From contig JAJEKV010000130.1 in the NCBI GenBank assembly GCA_021234155.1, forward strand, positions 772,787 to 836,786: a stretch of DNA of 64,000 nucleotides, in the 5' to 3' direction. A program made the translations under genes and the position numbers. Origin of the DNA: Isoetes taiwanensis (Eukaryota; Streptophyta; Lycopodiopsida; Isoetales; Isoetaceae). Position 1 is the stretch's first letter; the number at the start of each line of letters is the position of its first letter. Under the pieces are notes generated by a model. The model was not told where the DNA came from. It saw only the letters and a program-made list of their open reading frames with translations, and did no database searches. This document shows positions 45,534 to 56,700 of this stretch, piece after piece.

Positions 45534-46660
45534 TTGTACTTAGATTATACTATTGTTATAAGTCTTCTTGAGATGAGTAAAGGAGCCGAAGCAGAATCAA
45601 AAGTAAGAGAAGCAGAAGGAAAGATTCTTGCATGTCAAGGGGAGAGAGATGAACTTCAGAAAGATTCTGCCATGATCGCACGGCTACAACGAGAATGTCA
45701 AGAAATAAATGAATGATTTGTAGTAAGATTTGTAGTTGTTTTCACTAAGTAATTTATTTGTATGGAATGACCTTCTTATTGGTTTTGCTACAGTTTATGA
45801 TAGAAAAGGGCTTAGCATTATCTGAAGCAAGTACACTACACAAACAATGTTAGACTTTGCAAGAACTCCTTAATGAGGTTAGTAAGCATAAAAGCTTCCT
45901 TGGAGATCCACATAAATACTATTTCATCAGTTGGGTTGTATTGTTTGGTCGCATTTGCTATGGTTTTTTCATGGGAGACATGCTAATAATCGGTACGAAT
46001 GATGAATTGGCTTACATGATCTAGTCTAGGAAATTGAATCTTATACATATCTATTGTTCTTTTCTTTCTTAATGTAAATCTCCTATATTGACCACTGTAA
46101 ATGTATCATGTTGCAGAGTTGGAAGGCTGCTCACATGGGCCTTATCATATTATATATGTTCCATGCTTTTAGCGACATCTCTTGGTTTGGTTCTGATGTC
46201 AATCATTAGGCCAGGAAGTAGTGCACCATGTAAAGCTGAGAGCACCTTTGGCTCAACATGTCAAACACAAAATTCCATGCTTCTAAATTCGCCAAACCTT
46301 CTAGGTTGACTCACATTTTATTCTAGAAAATATTGTCTAAAAGGCGGTATTGTTCTTATAATTGATTTGAAATAGGCAGCCAGTCTTGCTCGCCATAGGA
46401 GAGAAGACGATGTCTTTCTGGCCCAAGCAATGGAACATGAGTTATCAAACATGAGAATTAAGGTAAAAAAGTGAATTGGCTTAGTGGGTTTTAAATCAAG
46501 GTGAAAGTTTTTTGAAATTCTTTCCATCTTGCAGGTCAGAGTTGTCGAAGAAAGGCAGCGGTTGGGTGACCCCATCCCCACATGCATGCAGGATTCCACA
46601 AGTCTCCATCAATTTCTAAGAAAGGAGCAAGAGATTTCCTGGCAGCCCTAAGTCCGATTT
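45534..46660 (+). pseudogene. Exon-like fragments of a coiled-coil protein gene
   Basis: Four blocks have exon-like borders and Lys/Glu-rich heptad content: 45565-45716 (GAEAESKVREAEGKILACQG...), 45794-45880 (LALSEASTLHKQ, acceptor CTACAG, donor GAGGTTAGT, one internal stop), 46378-46465 (SLARHRREDDVFLAQAMEHE, donor AAGGTAAAA) and 46535-46650 (VRVVEERQRLGDPIP, acceptor TTGCAG). Together they look like a multi-exon gene for a long coiled-coil protein on the plus strand, missing its start. I do not recognise the family. Closeness to a CACTA terminus suggests capture, but a decayed host gene is equally possible. Confidence 0.5.
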
Positions 46661-46909
46661 ATCAAAGATAACGGTGTATATATTTATATACAATATAAAA
46701 GTCTCTAGCTGCATCGTGTACATTATTCTTATAATTTTATCATATTAATAAAATGCTTATTCTTTCATTCATTCAAGATTTGGTCCATTGCAACGAATGT
46801 GGGACTTAGCTTTAAAGCTTCCAATTTGGTGCACCCTCCCTAATTGCGAATATAAATTTCATCTTTAATGGCTTTAACCACCCATCTCAAAATAGCAACA
46901 AAAGGTGTG

Positions 46910-47196
46910 ACAATAATCTGACGAAAAATTCAACGCTATTTCTGACGCTATTTTTTATGCTATTTCTGACATTATTTCTGACGCTATTTCTGACGCCTTT
47001 TTTGACGCTTTTTTAGACGATTTTGGTGACGCTATTTCTGACGTCTTTTTTGACACCTATCGTCAGAAAATCTGATGATTTGTTCAACGATGTTTCTGAC
47101 GCTTTAGCGTCAGATAATAGTGTCTGAACAGTTGTCTGTTTTATGAAGACCATCTGACGCTTTTTCTGACAATAAAAACCTCATTCTCTTGTAGTG
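46910..47196 (-). mobile_element. Terminus of a CACTA transposon with subterminal repeats
   Basis: Reading the minus strand from 47196, the sequence begins CACTACAAGAGAATGAGG, a canonical CACTA end. It is followed by more than ten TGACGCTATTTCTGAC-like subterminal repeats in both orientations back to about 46910. The opposite terminus was not found in the window. Confidence 0.8.
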
Positions 47197-49450
47197 CACC
47201 GAAAAGAGGATCAGTAATAATAGTCGTCAAATCATGAGATTGCCTATAATTATGCCGAAAGATACCGAAACCGATCCTCTCCCTAACGAATTGCCCCTTA
47301 AAAGGAGGCATTTCAAAAAAAAGAAGATGAACTGAATTGAATTGAAGGAAAAACTAGAGTTAAAAATCCCTGTGACTTCCTATGTCTGTAATTGAAGTTA
47401 AAAAATATATGGTTTGTGATTAGATGACGTTACCTAAACATATGTAATTGAGTTTCTAATTTTTCTTTTTTCTTTTTTTGTGTTCTCCGCCGCAGTCTAA
47501 GTTAGGCTCTCGATGCCACATGTGCGGCCAGATTAAAGCAGGAAGATTCGCCCTATTCTTGTTGTACTACGGCAATGGGACACGCCATGGTTTCTCAAGC
47601 CGCGGATCCGTGGCCATCTTCGGATCTGTGGCCATCTAATTCTTCCTTACCTGTAGCTGGTTCTGCCGCTGTCATCATCAAAATTTCTTGGTGCCACCAC
47701 ATGTTCAAGAATCGAGATCCATCTGTGCCCAAGCTGCCGATCACGTCGCCATCTGTTTTCTTGGTGTTTATAACTGTCAAATGCATGTTATTTGCTATTT
47801 GCTGGCTCCTGCCTGGCCTCTGGTGTTGTTGCTTCCTGCCTGTTTTCTGGAAGCAGCTCCGCCACACATTCATGAAGCATGCAGATATAAAAGCCCAAAG
47901 TTCATGCCGCTTTACTTGCGCTAAAATTGGGCTTCTGTATGTATTTGTGTATGGCAATGTCGTGGTGTTCTGGCAATGATTTGTCTGCTGGTCATGTTCC
48001 GGTAAGCTTTCTAGCTTTCTATCTTTGTTCTTCAATATGTGTGGTTCAATATTTGTAGTCTGGGTGTTTGAAGCCTGCAAATGGGCGATCCATAGATGTA
48101 TCTAAACTTCCCAGCCAGTTGCCCCAGATGTATTAAGATAGAACCAGATAGCAATAAGAACAAACCTTGCTAGCAGGAACCTTTTTTCTATGATCCACAT
48201 AAGAAGAAGGAAACCATCCAGCTTTCCCCCGACATGACCTTGCAATCAAAGAAAACACATAATGGCATCGATCCGAGCCCTCGGATCATTATTCTGGGAT
48301 GGGACGAGCAGCTATATATGTGCACATCATTCTTGTGGCTAGTTATCGGCGTCTTCTCACAGCAGCGTCTCTTTCCTTATCCATTGCTTCCTCTCCTCAT
48401 CATCTTGCTCCTCTTCATCTTTACCACCATCTTTTCCTAGCTGGTTATATCGTCTTTGTTGGCTGGTTCCAGCCGGGATTGCTTTATCAATTTCCATCAA
48501 ATCACTCTGTGTCTCTCTTGTCCTTTTAATGTTTTTTGTTTTTGTTCTCTAGAACTTCTTGCAGAGTGGCATTCACGGATCCTCGCTCATATCGGTACTT
48601 CCTCGTCACGATTTCAAGCTTGGTTGCAGTGGTTCGAGCTGCATTTTTGATGGGGCAGATACGGCAGCTTGGTGGCTGTACTCCATCGCCTGGGATCATG
48701 TTCAGGCGGATCTTTCCATATTACATCTTTTTCTATTTCCAGCTTCCTCTTTCAACCCTTTTTTCCTGGATTGGATTCGTGTCTCCTTGATCCTTCTAAT
48801 TTTCCCCAGAACTAAGCCTAAGCCTAAGCCTAAGCCTAAGCCTAAGCCATCGATTTTTCACTGGAATCTGGTTCTGAGCTTCATTCTTTCCATTCCGATC
48901 TGTTAGGTTGGATTTCGGCCAGCGGCTGGGCGTGCGCAGGAACGGAGCAGGGTTAGAGTTGCATGCAACATCTGCCTCATCGATTTTCCGTAATACTGCT
49001 TTGCTTTTCTTATTCTGCCTTTTCTTAACTTGCCCAGGCTCTCCGCAGCCAGTATCAGCCCATGGAGCTCCTACCTTTTCCACTCCCAGCCTCCACCATC
49101 GAATGTGAGCTTTGTTGCACCACACAGCTCAATTATTTCTGGACATCACAACTGCACATTATCCTGGACAGGTAATTTGATGGCAAGTCGGCATCATTCC
49201 AGGTCTTTTTTCGGTGAATTATAGTTTTCATAATACAGTCTGTCAAAGCATTTCTATTGATGTATGGCTTCGTCAGGATGCTGGGTTTTTGTGATAGAGA
49301 TCCAGGTTACTGTGGGACAGATTTGGTTTCCAGTTGAATCATTTGCAGATTTTTCTTGCCATTTTAGTTTTGATTGCATGCTTATAAAGATATACAATTG
49401 TTTAAGTTAGCTCAGTTCTCTCACCTGCATCACGTAACGCATAATGATTT
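47197..49450. other. Pyrimidine-rich DNA without a recognised gene
   Basis: No open frame here has a recognisable domain. A CCTAAG hexamer is repeated five to six times at 48813-48847. Plus-strand T/C richness would fit introns or UTRs of a plus-strand transcript, but no exon set is convincing. Confidence 0.5.
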
Positions 49451-49460
49451 GCGGATCTAT

Positions 49461-49921
49461 CAGACCGCCGTATTTAGAGTCCGGGATGTGGTATTTCCAG
49501 ACTTTTTTTTTGGTATTTCCAGCCACCCGTTATCAGCCACTGTAACTTCACAGTTTCAAGCCCAGAATCAACTGTTTTAGGGCATTTTTGGATCAATCCG
49601 GCTCTATCTGGGCTCAAATCGCTTCCTTTCTTCATCAAACTAACGTTAAAGAGGCAGATAAAGTGATTAGAAGGGCTTTTAAAGCAGTTCAAGCCGTCCA
49701 TAGAGCTACACGAACGATCCGACCAAAGATTTCAGCTCCGCCGCGCAGTTTCGCGCTTGGTTTTTGGCCAGAAATACCACTTTTTGGCCGGAAATACCCC
49801 CTTTTTGGCCAGAAATACCACCTTTTTTGGCCGGAAATACTATCTGGCTGATAACGGATGTCCAAAAATACCACCAAGAAAGTCCGGAAATACCACATCC
49901 CGGACTCTAAATACGGACGTC
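49461..49921. mobile_element. MULE-like MITE, 461 bp, long inverted repeats
   Basis: Terminal inverted repeats of about 75 bp share GTATTTAGAGTCCGGGATGT and extend to GGCTGATAACGG. They are flanked by the 9-bp duplication CGGATCTAT (49452-49460 and 49922-49930). Near the right arm the unit TTTTTGGCCGGAAATACC is repeated about four times. A 9-bp duplication and long TIRs fit Mutator-like elements. Confidence 0.9.
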
Positions 49922-49930
49922 CGGATCTAT

Positions 49931-52169
49931 AAGTTTGTGGATCATTCTTGCTCTATCTGCTAGAAATTTTCTGTGGCATGGCTGAATCTTAAGGGTGATC
50001 ATGTTTACTTTAGTTAGCCAAGATCTAGTCCATGCATATTAAGTTATATAGATCTATTATTTTCGTGATTGATCCTGGCTCCCTTTGGCCTCGGAATTTT
50101 CATTTGCATGCAGGGATCTTGTACTCTGGTGATTGAGCAACAAATTTCTCTTGAGTTCCAACTAACTGCTGATTCTGTAGGATTCTGGGCAGTATCCAGA
50201 CAATCCGACAGTCCAAGCTCCTCAGAGATAGCGATTTGGCCGCCTTTTGATGTGTTGCCCAATCCAAGTTTTCCAGAAAACCGCTGTTAAGATATGTTTT
50301 TTTATTCTAATCTATCTCTCTCTAATTTTTCATACTTCACCTGCAATTCATAAGCTCCTCTTGCACATCTATAAGCCTCCTGATTCTCTAATTCCTGTGC
50401 AATAAGACTACGTTTCTCCATTGCCTTGTTTTGATTGGTCTCAATTCATAGATGCGCTTTAACTTTTGCACAACCTGTAGTTCAATCAATCGGCTCTTGC
50501 AATCCGACTATTCAGATGGCTGCCTCAAGACTCCTGCAGATCTGCCTCCTGATTTGGCTTTTCAATTCAATCTGCATCTATATATCCTATTCTGCTTTTG
50601 ATCTTTTTCCTTATATACTTGGCCGCACCTGGCTTTACCTCTTTTCCACATGTGTCCATAGATCAACAAATCCCATAGCAGCCATTGGGCCAGGGATTCT
50701 GTCTATCTCCTCCTACTTTTCTGCAGGGATGCTTTAGGCTGGCAACACTGTTGCAGAATTTGCTCCATTAAATGCTCTGTCTCCTTTCTGTTTCTCCACA
50801 TGAGCTGTCTTCTCAGCCAGATCTTTCCTTTTCCCCATTCGGCTCAGGAGCAGCTCAATTCTTATATATTAGTTGATTATTAATTCGGTTTTAATGTTCT
50901 CTACGGTTTTAACATTTGTATGGTGCATTTTTTTGTATGATGCATTCTCCATGGAGAAATTCCTCCTCTATACATTTTGTTTTTTCTATGAGATGTTAGG
51001 TTTTTTTATTCATATTTGGTTTTGCTTCGCCAGTCATGGCTTTTATGTTTTCGATGAGATTCGCCATTTGTTTGGCTATATGTTGCCATTATTTATTTGC
51101 CGGCTAGTCTTCATGTCAATAATTGTACATGTTGGACAAGCCCATCAGGATGGGGTATGTAGTTTTCCAACAGCTTCACATATTATTAGGCATGATAGTT
51201 GTCCTCCACTTGGCCAGATCTAACGAGTTCATATGATTTGTAGAAGGGCATTATGGCTTTGAATTTTGGATCTTCATGTGTGCTTCTTGATTTTGCTCCT
51301 CCCATTCTCTATATTCCCTGTGTTCACCATGTCTTAGGATGAACTTAATGAAAACCTTTTTTGGCATCATATGGTGGCTACTCTATTTGTCTCGATATGT
51401 GCATCTTTTCTTTACATTTCATGATTTTTATTCTATTGGAATTGGCAGGAGCAGCAACATCATCTTTATTTTTGACGTTCATCGTTTTTGAAGGGTTGCA
51501 AAATGTTGTTGTAAGCTTGTTTAGATACCGTAGAAGGCGAGTTATGATATTGCCACATGGCTGGAGTACTTCCTTGTTTCTCTACGTGCCTCATCATTAA
51601 TTTTTACATTTCTATGTTGTAGTCGTACCTATTTTTGGGCATATCTTTTTGGCCGTTGATTTCCTTACAATGGAAAGGTTTTTATGATATTTTTTCAGAT
51701 CTTGTAATAGGTTCCTCTTGCATACGTGCAGCTTTTACACCTCTTTTTCTAGCGTGCTCCATTTGCTCAACGCAGTTGATGTCATTTTTGTCTTTTGGGC
51801 TAATTTTCTTATCCGTACGTTGCAGTTTCTATTTGCATTTGGCTTTGTTTGATGGATTTCTCTACTAACAATATGTCATTGAAACTGCTCCATTTGCTCA
51901 ACTTGGTTGACATCATTTCTGTCTTTCCAGCTAATTTTCTTATGTATGTTGCAGTCTTTTATTTGCATTTGACTTGTTGATGGATTTCTCTACTCACAAT
52001 ATGTTACTGTGTTTTCATTTTCATTTCGCATATACCTCTTTTACTTTATTATCGCAAACCATGTCACGTTTCAGGTCATTGTATTTTTAATTTGCCAATT
52101 TCTTCACTTGGTTATATGGCTAACCTCATTGCATTCCATCTCGACATTCGCCCTCTCAAACCCATCTCT
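49931..52169. other. T-rich DNA without a recognised gene
   Basis: Strong T-over-A asymmetry on the plus strand, no credible coding frame. A 131-bp tandem duplication lies at 51756-52013 (marker GCTCCATTTGCTCAAC at 51756 and 51887). Confidence 0.5.
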
Positions 52170-52174
52170 TCAGT

Positions 52175-53792
52175 TGTGACGTTCCAGCATAATATACGCT
52201 CTCAATACGTATATTATACTGCCACGTCACCCGTACATGTCACGGATGACATGTACTCGCGAGACGTATAAGGTTGCACCTAGGGAGCAAGAGTTGCACC
52301 TAGGGGGCAACATCGAATGTTGTGCATGTTAAATAAACATACACAATAAATAACCCCATGGACCCCATTGCCAATTGGCTAAATCCCATTTGGCCAATGT
52401 CTAACCTAACCCTAAGGGTTCTATATAAGGGCTAAAACCCTAGACCCTAGCTCTCTTTTCGTTTTGACCATTTAGGGTTTTTCTAGAGTTCCTTCCCATT
52501 TTCGCATTTAGGGTTCTCTTGGGCCATTTCGGCCAAGGTAGGACCCCAATTCGCATTGCTAGGCTCTGGAAAGCCGGATTTGCACAACAGAATATTGAGT
52601 AGCAGCCATTGTTCACAAGATCAGGGAGTATGGGCCTTCCAAGGATCGGGGGGCGAAGTCGAGGGCAGGTATCTAGTCATTCTGTTGTGCAAAACCGTCT
52701 TTGGGCATGGCAATATGCCGGTTTAGCATGTTAGATCATCTCTAGAGGCCTTATAGATCCCGAGATCTGAAGCTCTAACAAAGGAACCTAACTCTGTTAT
52801 GTAGTTAGTTAGTTTAGATGTTATTTTCTATTTCAGTTAGATGATGATGGATGTATTTCACTCTGTGATCTCCATGTATGGGGAAAGGGGGGGTAGAGAC
52901 CCAAAGCTGTGTAGTAGATGTTCCTAGCATAGCACCTTAGTTCCCTGTTACATGCGGCCCGTGCACAGGAGCCCACCTGGCTGTGGGTGAAGGGGCTAGG
53001 CCGGTTGATAAGGAGGAACTTGTCTCATCACGGACTGACCCCTCTGGTAGTAAGGCCTATCGGGGGTCTCTGCAGGCTAGGCTTAATGGCTTGTCACTGC
53101 GTGTGGGCAAGGCATGAGCTCGACACTCGTGGGGTGGTGGATATGACCTTCCAGTGAGTTCAAGTCGAATACGGGCAGTGGCCCTCTAGCCCGCTTTGTG
53201 ATGAGCATGGATGCCTCGGAGGAGAGACAACTCTCTTCTGCCTCATCGGGGCTGGGGAGATGCAACCCAGTAGTAGTAGCCCCTCGGCTATTCACCCGGC
53301 AGGCTACTGACCCAAGTCCCAACACTTTTTGACCTACTCGCAAAGTGTGCGGGAGGGGCGGATGGAGTGGACTACCCTAAGCCATGTTCTATGCCAGCCA
53401 AATCCAATGCCATGAATTACATGCGCAATGAACTCGGAGACCCTAGCCATCGGTCATCCCCACGGAGTCCGAGAGCCACGGGTAGGATCTCCCCTCTTGT
53501 TATTTATGTTATGTGATGATGTTATTTCTATGGTATTGCTATCTCGTGATGTTGTATTGTATTCACCTATCGAGGTACTTGTATTTGTTTCTTGTTAGTT
53601 GTGCTCACGTTTGTTTATTCACGCCTTCAGATAGGTCGACCGATGGAAGGCGGGTGAATGACACATCCATTCTTCCTTTGTGGCTCATCCCGATGGGAGT
53701 AGAGTCGGTGGATATTTTGTCGGTGTAGTGCGCGGGGAATGCTCCTCGCCGAATACGATGTGGGCATCATTATAAGGAGTAGGGGCGTCCGG
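52175..53792 (+). repeat. 5' LTR of Ty3 element 2
   Basis: Begins TGTGACGTTCCAGC. U3 has an inverted repeat with 10-base arms GTACATGTCA around a 4-base loop (about 52232-52255) and two copies of GTTGCACCTAGGG. It matches 61684-63318 closely, differing mainly in small clustered indels. Confidence 0.93.
52432..52438 (+). promoter_or_regulatory. TATA box of LTR promoter, element 2
   Basis: TATATAA lies 257 bp into the LTR, also at 61931-61937 in the 3' LTR. It is followed by AAACCCTAG telo-box-like repeats common just after plant promoters. Confidence 0.6.
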
Positions 53793-53803
53793 TGGTATCG
53801 AGC
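53793..53803 (+). promoter_or_regulatory. Primer binding site, element 2
   Basis: TGGTATCGAGC directly after the 5' LTR, identical to the site in element 1 and resembling the complement of the initiator Met-tRNA 3' end. Confidence 0.85.
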
Positions 53804-54004
53804 ATGATCTTGGTAGACCCAGGATCGAGCACTGACCATTTTCCTTAGGACTAACAGTAGACTTCCAGTCTTGGGAACAACCTCCCAAGCAAGAACCTCG
53901 AAAATTGGGAAAATGTTTTCCCAATTGTAGTGCAGCAATAGGTTAATGCTAAGAGTAGTGATAAGTTTTAGCAAAAACCCAACCTAAAATGGACAAAAGA
54001 GGTG

Positions 54005-54076
54005 ACCCCTCACAGAGTGCGCCCAGACCAATTCGGTTTGCAAACCGATTCGACCCTGGCGCACTGTGTGAGTGGT
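54005..54076 (+). repeat. Leader hairpin 1, element 2
   Basis: Outer arms CCTCACAGAGTGCGCC and GGCGCACTGTGTGAG pair almost fully. The inner stem is the palindrome CGGTTTGCAAACCG. Confidence 0.85.
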
Positions 54077-54217
54077 GGACCCATGTTGACCTAGTTAGAT
54101 GTATAATTTAGCTAAACTAATGGTGCAGTTCAGCTTATCTCCTTGATTCTAGCTAGTTTTGCATATTATAACACTAAGAAACCCCTTGTAAATTGAAAAT
54201 TGAACCCCAAAAGAGGT

Positions 54218-54291
54218 GACCCCTCACGAGTGCGCCCTGGACCAATTTGGTTTGCAAACCAATTCGACCACGGCGCCTTGTGTGAATGGTC
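54218..54291 (+). repeat. Leader hairpin 2, element 2
   Basis: Same outer arms as hairpin 1. The inner stem is TTGGTTTGCAAACCAA, a paired change from hairpin 1. Confidence 0.85.
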
Positions 54292-54539
54292 AAAACTTTG
54301 AACCTTCGTAACTTGAGTTATACGACTCCAAATCAGCCTAAAATTTGTTGCGTTATGACCATTAAAGAGTCTAGAATCCATTTATGACCTCAAATTAGGC
54401 TAAAAATATTATAATCCTCCTCAAAATGACCAAAATAGGTCAAACCCTAAATTTGTCTCCCAAACTACGGTTTATTTAGAAATAGAAGCAATAGCTTTTA
54501 AGGTACAAGGCTAGAGCCACGGAAGGGCAAGGAGCATGA

Positions 54540-54790
54540 CTTTTGAAGACATTGAAGACTCAGGCTGACCCAAGAGAGGAAGCACTATGGCAAATACCTC
54601 TACAAACGAAGCGAAGCAAAGACAGGGGCACTGTAGACCTATCAACAATCTTCATCGAATCGAAGACATCGTTAATCATGCATGAAGAACCTCTCGACTA
54701 TCAAGAACTTCGGGTGCAACATCCACGAACTCTCGTGAGAAAAGAAGATTGCTAGTTTATTGTAAATATAAATTTATGTTTTGATCATGT
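54540..54790 (+). other. Purine-rich leader stretch of element 2
   Basis: A 70-codon frame (54543-54755) without known domain is followed by an AT-rich run with TTGTAAATATAAAT. Element 1 has a similar succession, a purine-rich block followed by TTGTAAATAATG, at 4560-5020. Coding is not supported. Confidence 0.35.
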
Positions 54791-54879
54791 TAATGTGTTA
54801 AATCGGTGTAAGTAGAATGTGTTACTAAGTTCTGCGGTTGGAATTAACAAAGTTGGAGCAAAACTTCGGTGTTTTTGGC

Positions 54880-54958
54880 CCCACCCCTCAAAAAGTCGCC
54901 CGGGGCCACTTAGGATTATATTCCTAAGCGCCTCTTAGCGCCCTTTGTGTGAGTGGTC
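54880..54958 (+). repeat. Leader hairpin 3, element 2 (second loop type)
   Basis: Outer arms as in the others; the inner stem is CTTAGGATTATATTCCTAAG. Confidence 0.8.
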
Positions 54959-55086
54959 GAGCACCGATCTATGCCAAAACTTGTCCAAATGCGAGAAAGT
55001 AAGCACACCATTGACTCGGCTCACCATAATTAGTAGGATTTGAACCCTAGTTTGTAGAAATTGCCCAACCCTAACTCACATGGAGC

Positions 55087-55160
55087 CCACCCCTCAGAGA
55101 GCGCCCAGACCAATTCGGTTTGCAAAACCGATTCGACCACTGGCGCCTTTGTGAGTGGTC
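55087..55160 (+). repeat. Leader hairpin 4, element 2
   Basis: Returns to the first inner-stem type, CGGTTTGCAAAACCG with one extra A. Confidence 0.8.
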
Positions 55161-55291
55161 CACCCCAAATGCGGGCCAAAACTTATCCAAATGAAGCAAG
55201 TAAGGGCTCAATCCGACCTATCTCGGCGAGATATGCAGGATTTCACCCTTAGTTTGCATGTTTGGCATCATCCTCGACCCCAAGCAGGGGC

Positions 55292-55366
55292 CCCACCCCT
55301 CACGAGTGCGCCCGGGCCACTTAGGATCATATTCCTAAGCGCTCTCAAGCCTTTGTGTGAGTGGTC
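55292..55366 (+). repeat. Leader hairpin 5, element 2 (second loop type)
   Basis: Inner stem CTTAGGATCATATTCCTAAG within CCCCTCACGAGTGCGCC / TTTGTGTGAGTGG outer arms. Confidence 0.8.
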
Positions 55367-55539
55367 ACACCAAAATTGCCCCAATTTGTCCACACTTTCC
55401 CCAAATTAGATAGAATTTGTTGCAATAGGATCCTTAGAATGTACTCTTTAGCTTGATTAGCTTGTCTTGTGCTTAGCAATACCTTAGAATCCTAAATTTT
55501 CCTTTTTCCAAAATTTTTTCTAAAATTAGGGTTTTTGCC

Positions 55540-55548
55540 TATAAATAG
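55540..55548 (+). promoter_or_regulatory. Internal TATA box ahead of gag, element 2
   Basis: TATAAATAG sits about 120 bp upstream of the gag start at 55659, the same arrangement as at 5585 in element 1. Confidence 0.5.
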
Positions 55549-55658
55549 ACCACAACCCTCATTTGCATCCTACACCTTTGCTCCTCGCTCCAAGCCGATT
55601 TTTCAGCTCCCAGAGGTGCTCCTTCATCTGTTTGATATCCCCAGCAGCTCTAGCATCA

Positions 55659-56700
55659 TGGCAACCATCAATGCTATTCCCTATTTTACCAGGACATTAT
55701 GGCTGAGTTCCATGCAAAGATAGGTCCTTCTCTAGTAGAACTTCCCCCTTGCATAGGATACTTTAGGACAGCCTTAAGATAGACAAATACCTAGAAAATA
55801 TGGCCAGCCGCTTGCCCAATTATATGTCCATAGCTGTAGCAATTTTTCTATTCCATAGAGCCCAAACCCAGATAGGAGAGCCATCTGCCCAACCCCTAGA
55901 GCTCGAGCCTATGGCCATGGCAGCAGGTGAAGAAGGGCGGATGCTTCTCGAAAATGAGGAGGCAAAGCGGGGAGGAAGATGAAGGGCGTGGGTCGGGCGG
56001 AGAGGACATCGATGGCGTCGACCCGGCATAAGAAAGGCAAACAAAGCGGGCAGGAACTTCAAAGCTTTGAAGAGGGGGTGAGAACCGCTTGAGACAACTC
56101 CACCACTTGGGCTAGGCATCACAAACTTAATCCGGTAATCATCCAAGGAACCGCACTGGAGCCTGCAGACGACATCAAGAACCCCCTCCTCCCCAGTGCG
56201 AGGGGCCGGGGGCTCTGGGATAAGCGGGCTCCCTACATCTCCCTACGTCAACAAGCCCCGGACCTCGGTGACTTCATCGACCGGGAAAAGCGGGAATTTC
56301 ACATCGGCATAAAGGGAGGCTGGGGGCGTACAGCGGCGGAACATCGGCGGACATAGAAGCCTACACCGGCATCAGGCGGATGATGGGACAGGGAGTTACC
56401 CACAGAGGAGTTCATAGCGATCCACGACCTTTGGATGGAAATCAAAGGGAAAACAGCGAGTCGCGCTCCTACCCGGCACCTCGGCAATGATTACGGTCGA
56501 GCGGGATAGAAGCGGTTATCAACGTAACATCTCCTAAGTTCATGTTCGTGACTACATGGAGATGATAGCATGCAGGTGGATGAATAACCCGGAAGACATG
56601 GGGCTACAATCGAACCCGGAGAGAGAGGGGGGGGGGGAGCCACGACAAACAAACGAAGGAGCCGACCTAGCCAACAACCACAGACCACTCAAACGCAACT
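55659..56700 (+). pseudogene. gag: gag remnant of Ty3 element 2
   Basis: The start ATGGCAACCATCAATGC and the following INAIPY, AEFHAK and PCIGYF-like segments, spread over three frames, align with the gag N-terminus of element 1 (NATPAYRQVLAEFQARVGPF, PCIGYF). A later acidic run at about 55880-55980 and a stretch at 56250-56350 also correspond to element 1 at 6130-6520. It cannot be read without several frame changes. Confidence 0.65.

Noticed and set aside
45834-45845. CACTACACAAAC as the left end of the CACTA element ending at 47196
   Set aside because: The similarity stops after seven bases, the site lies inside an exon-like block, and no matching 3-bp duplication or subterminal repeats follow.
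48813-48847. CCTAAG repeats resembling nematode-type telomere (TTAGGC)
   Set aside because: Only five to six hexamers in a plant context; better read as a microsatellite.
47575-48906. Frames at 47575-47979 and 48559-48906 as host proteins
   Set aside because: No recognisable domain; composition follows the T/C-rich strand and the CCTAAG repeat (PKPKPK).
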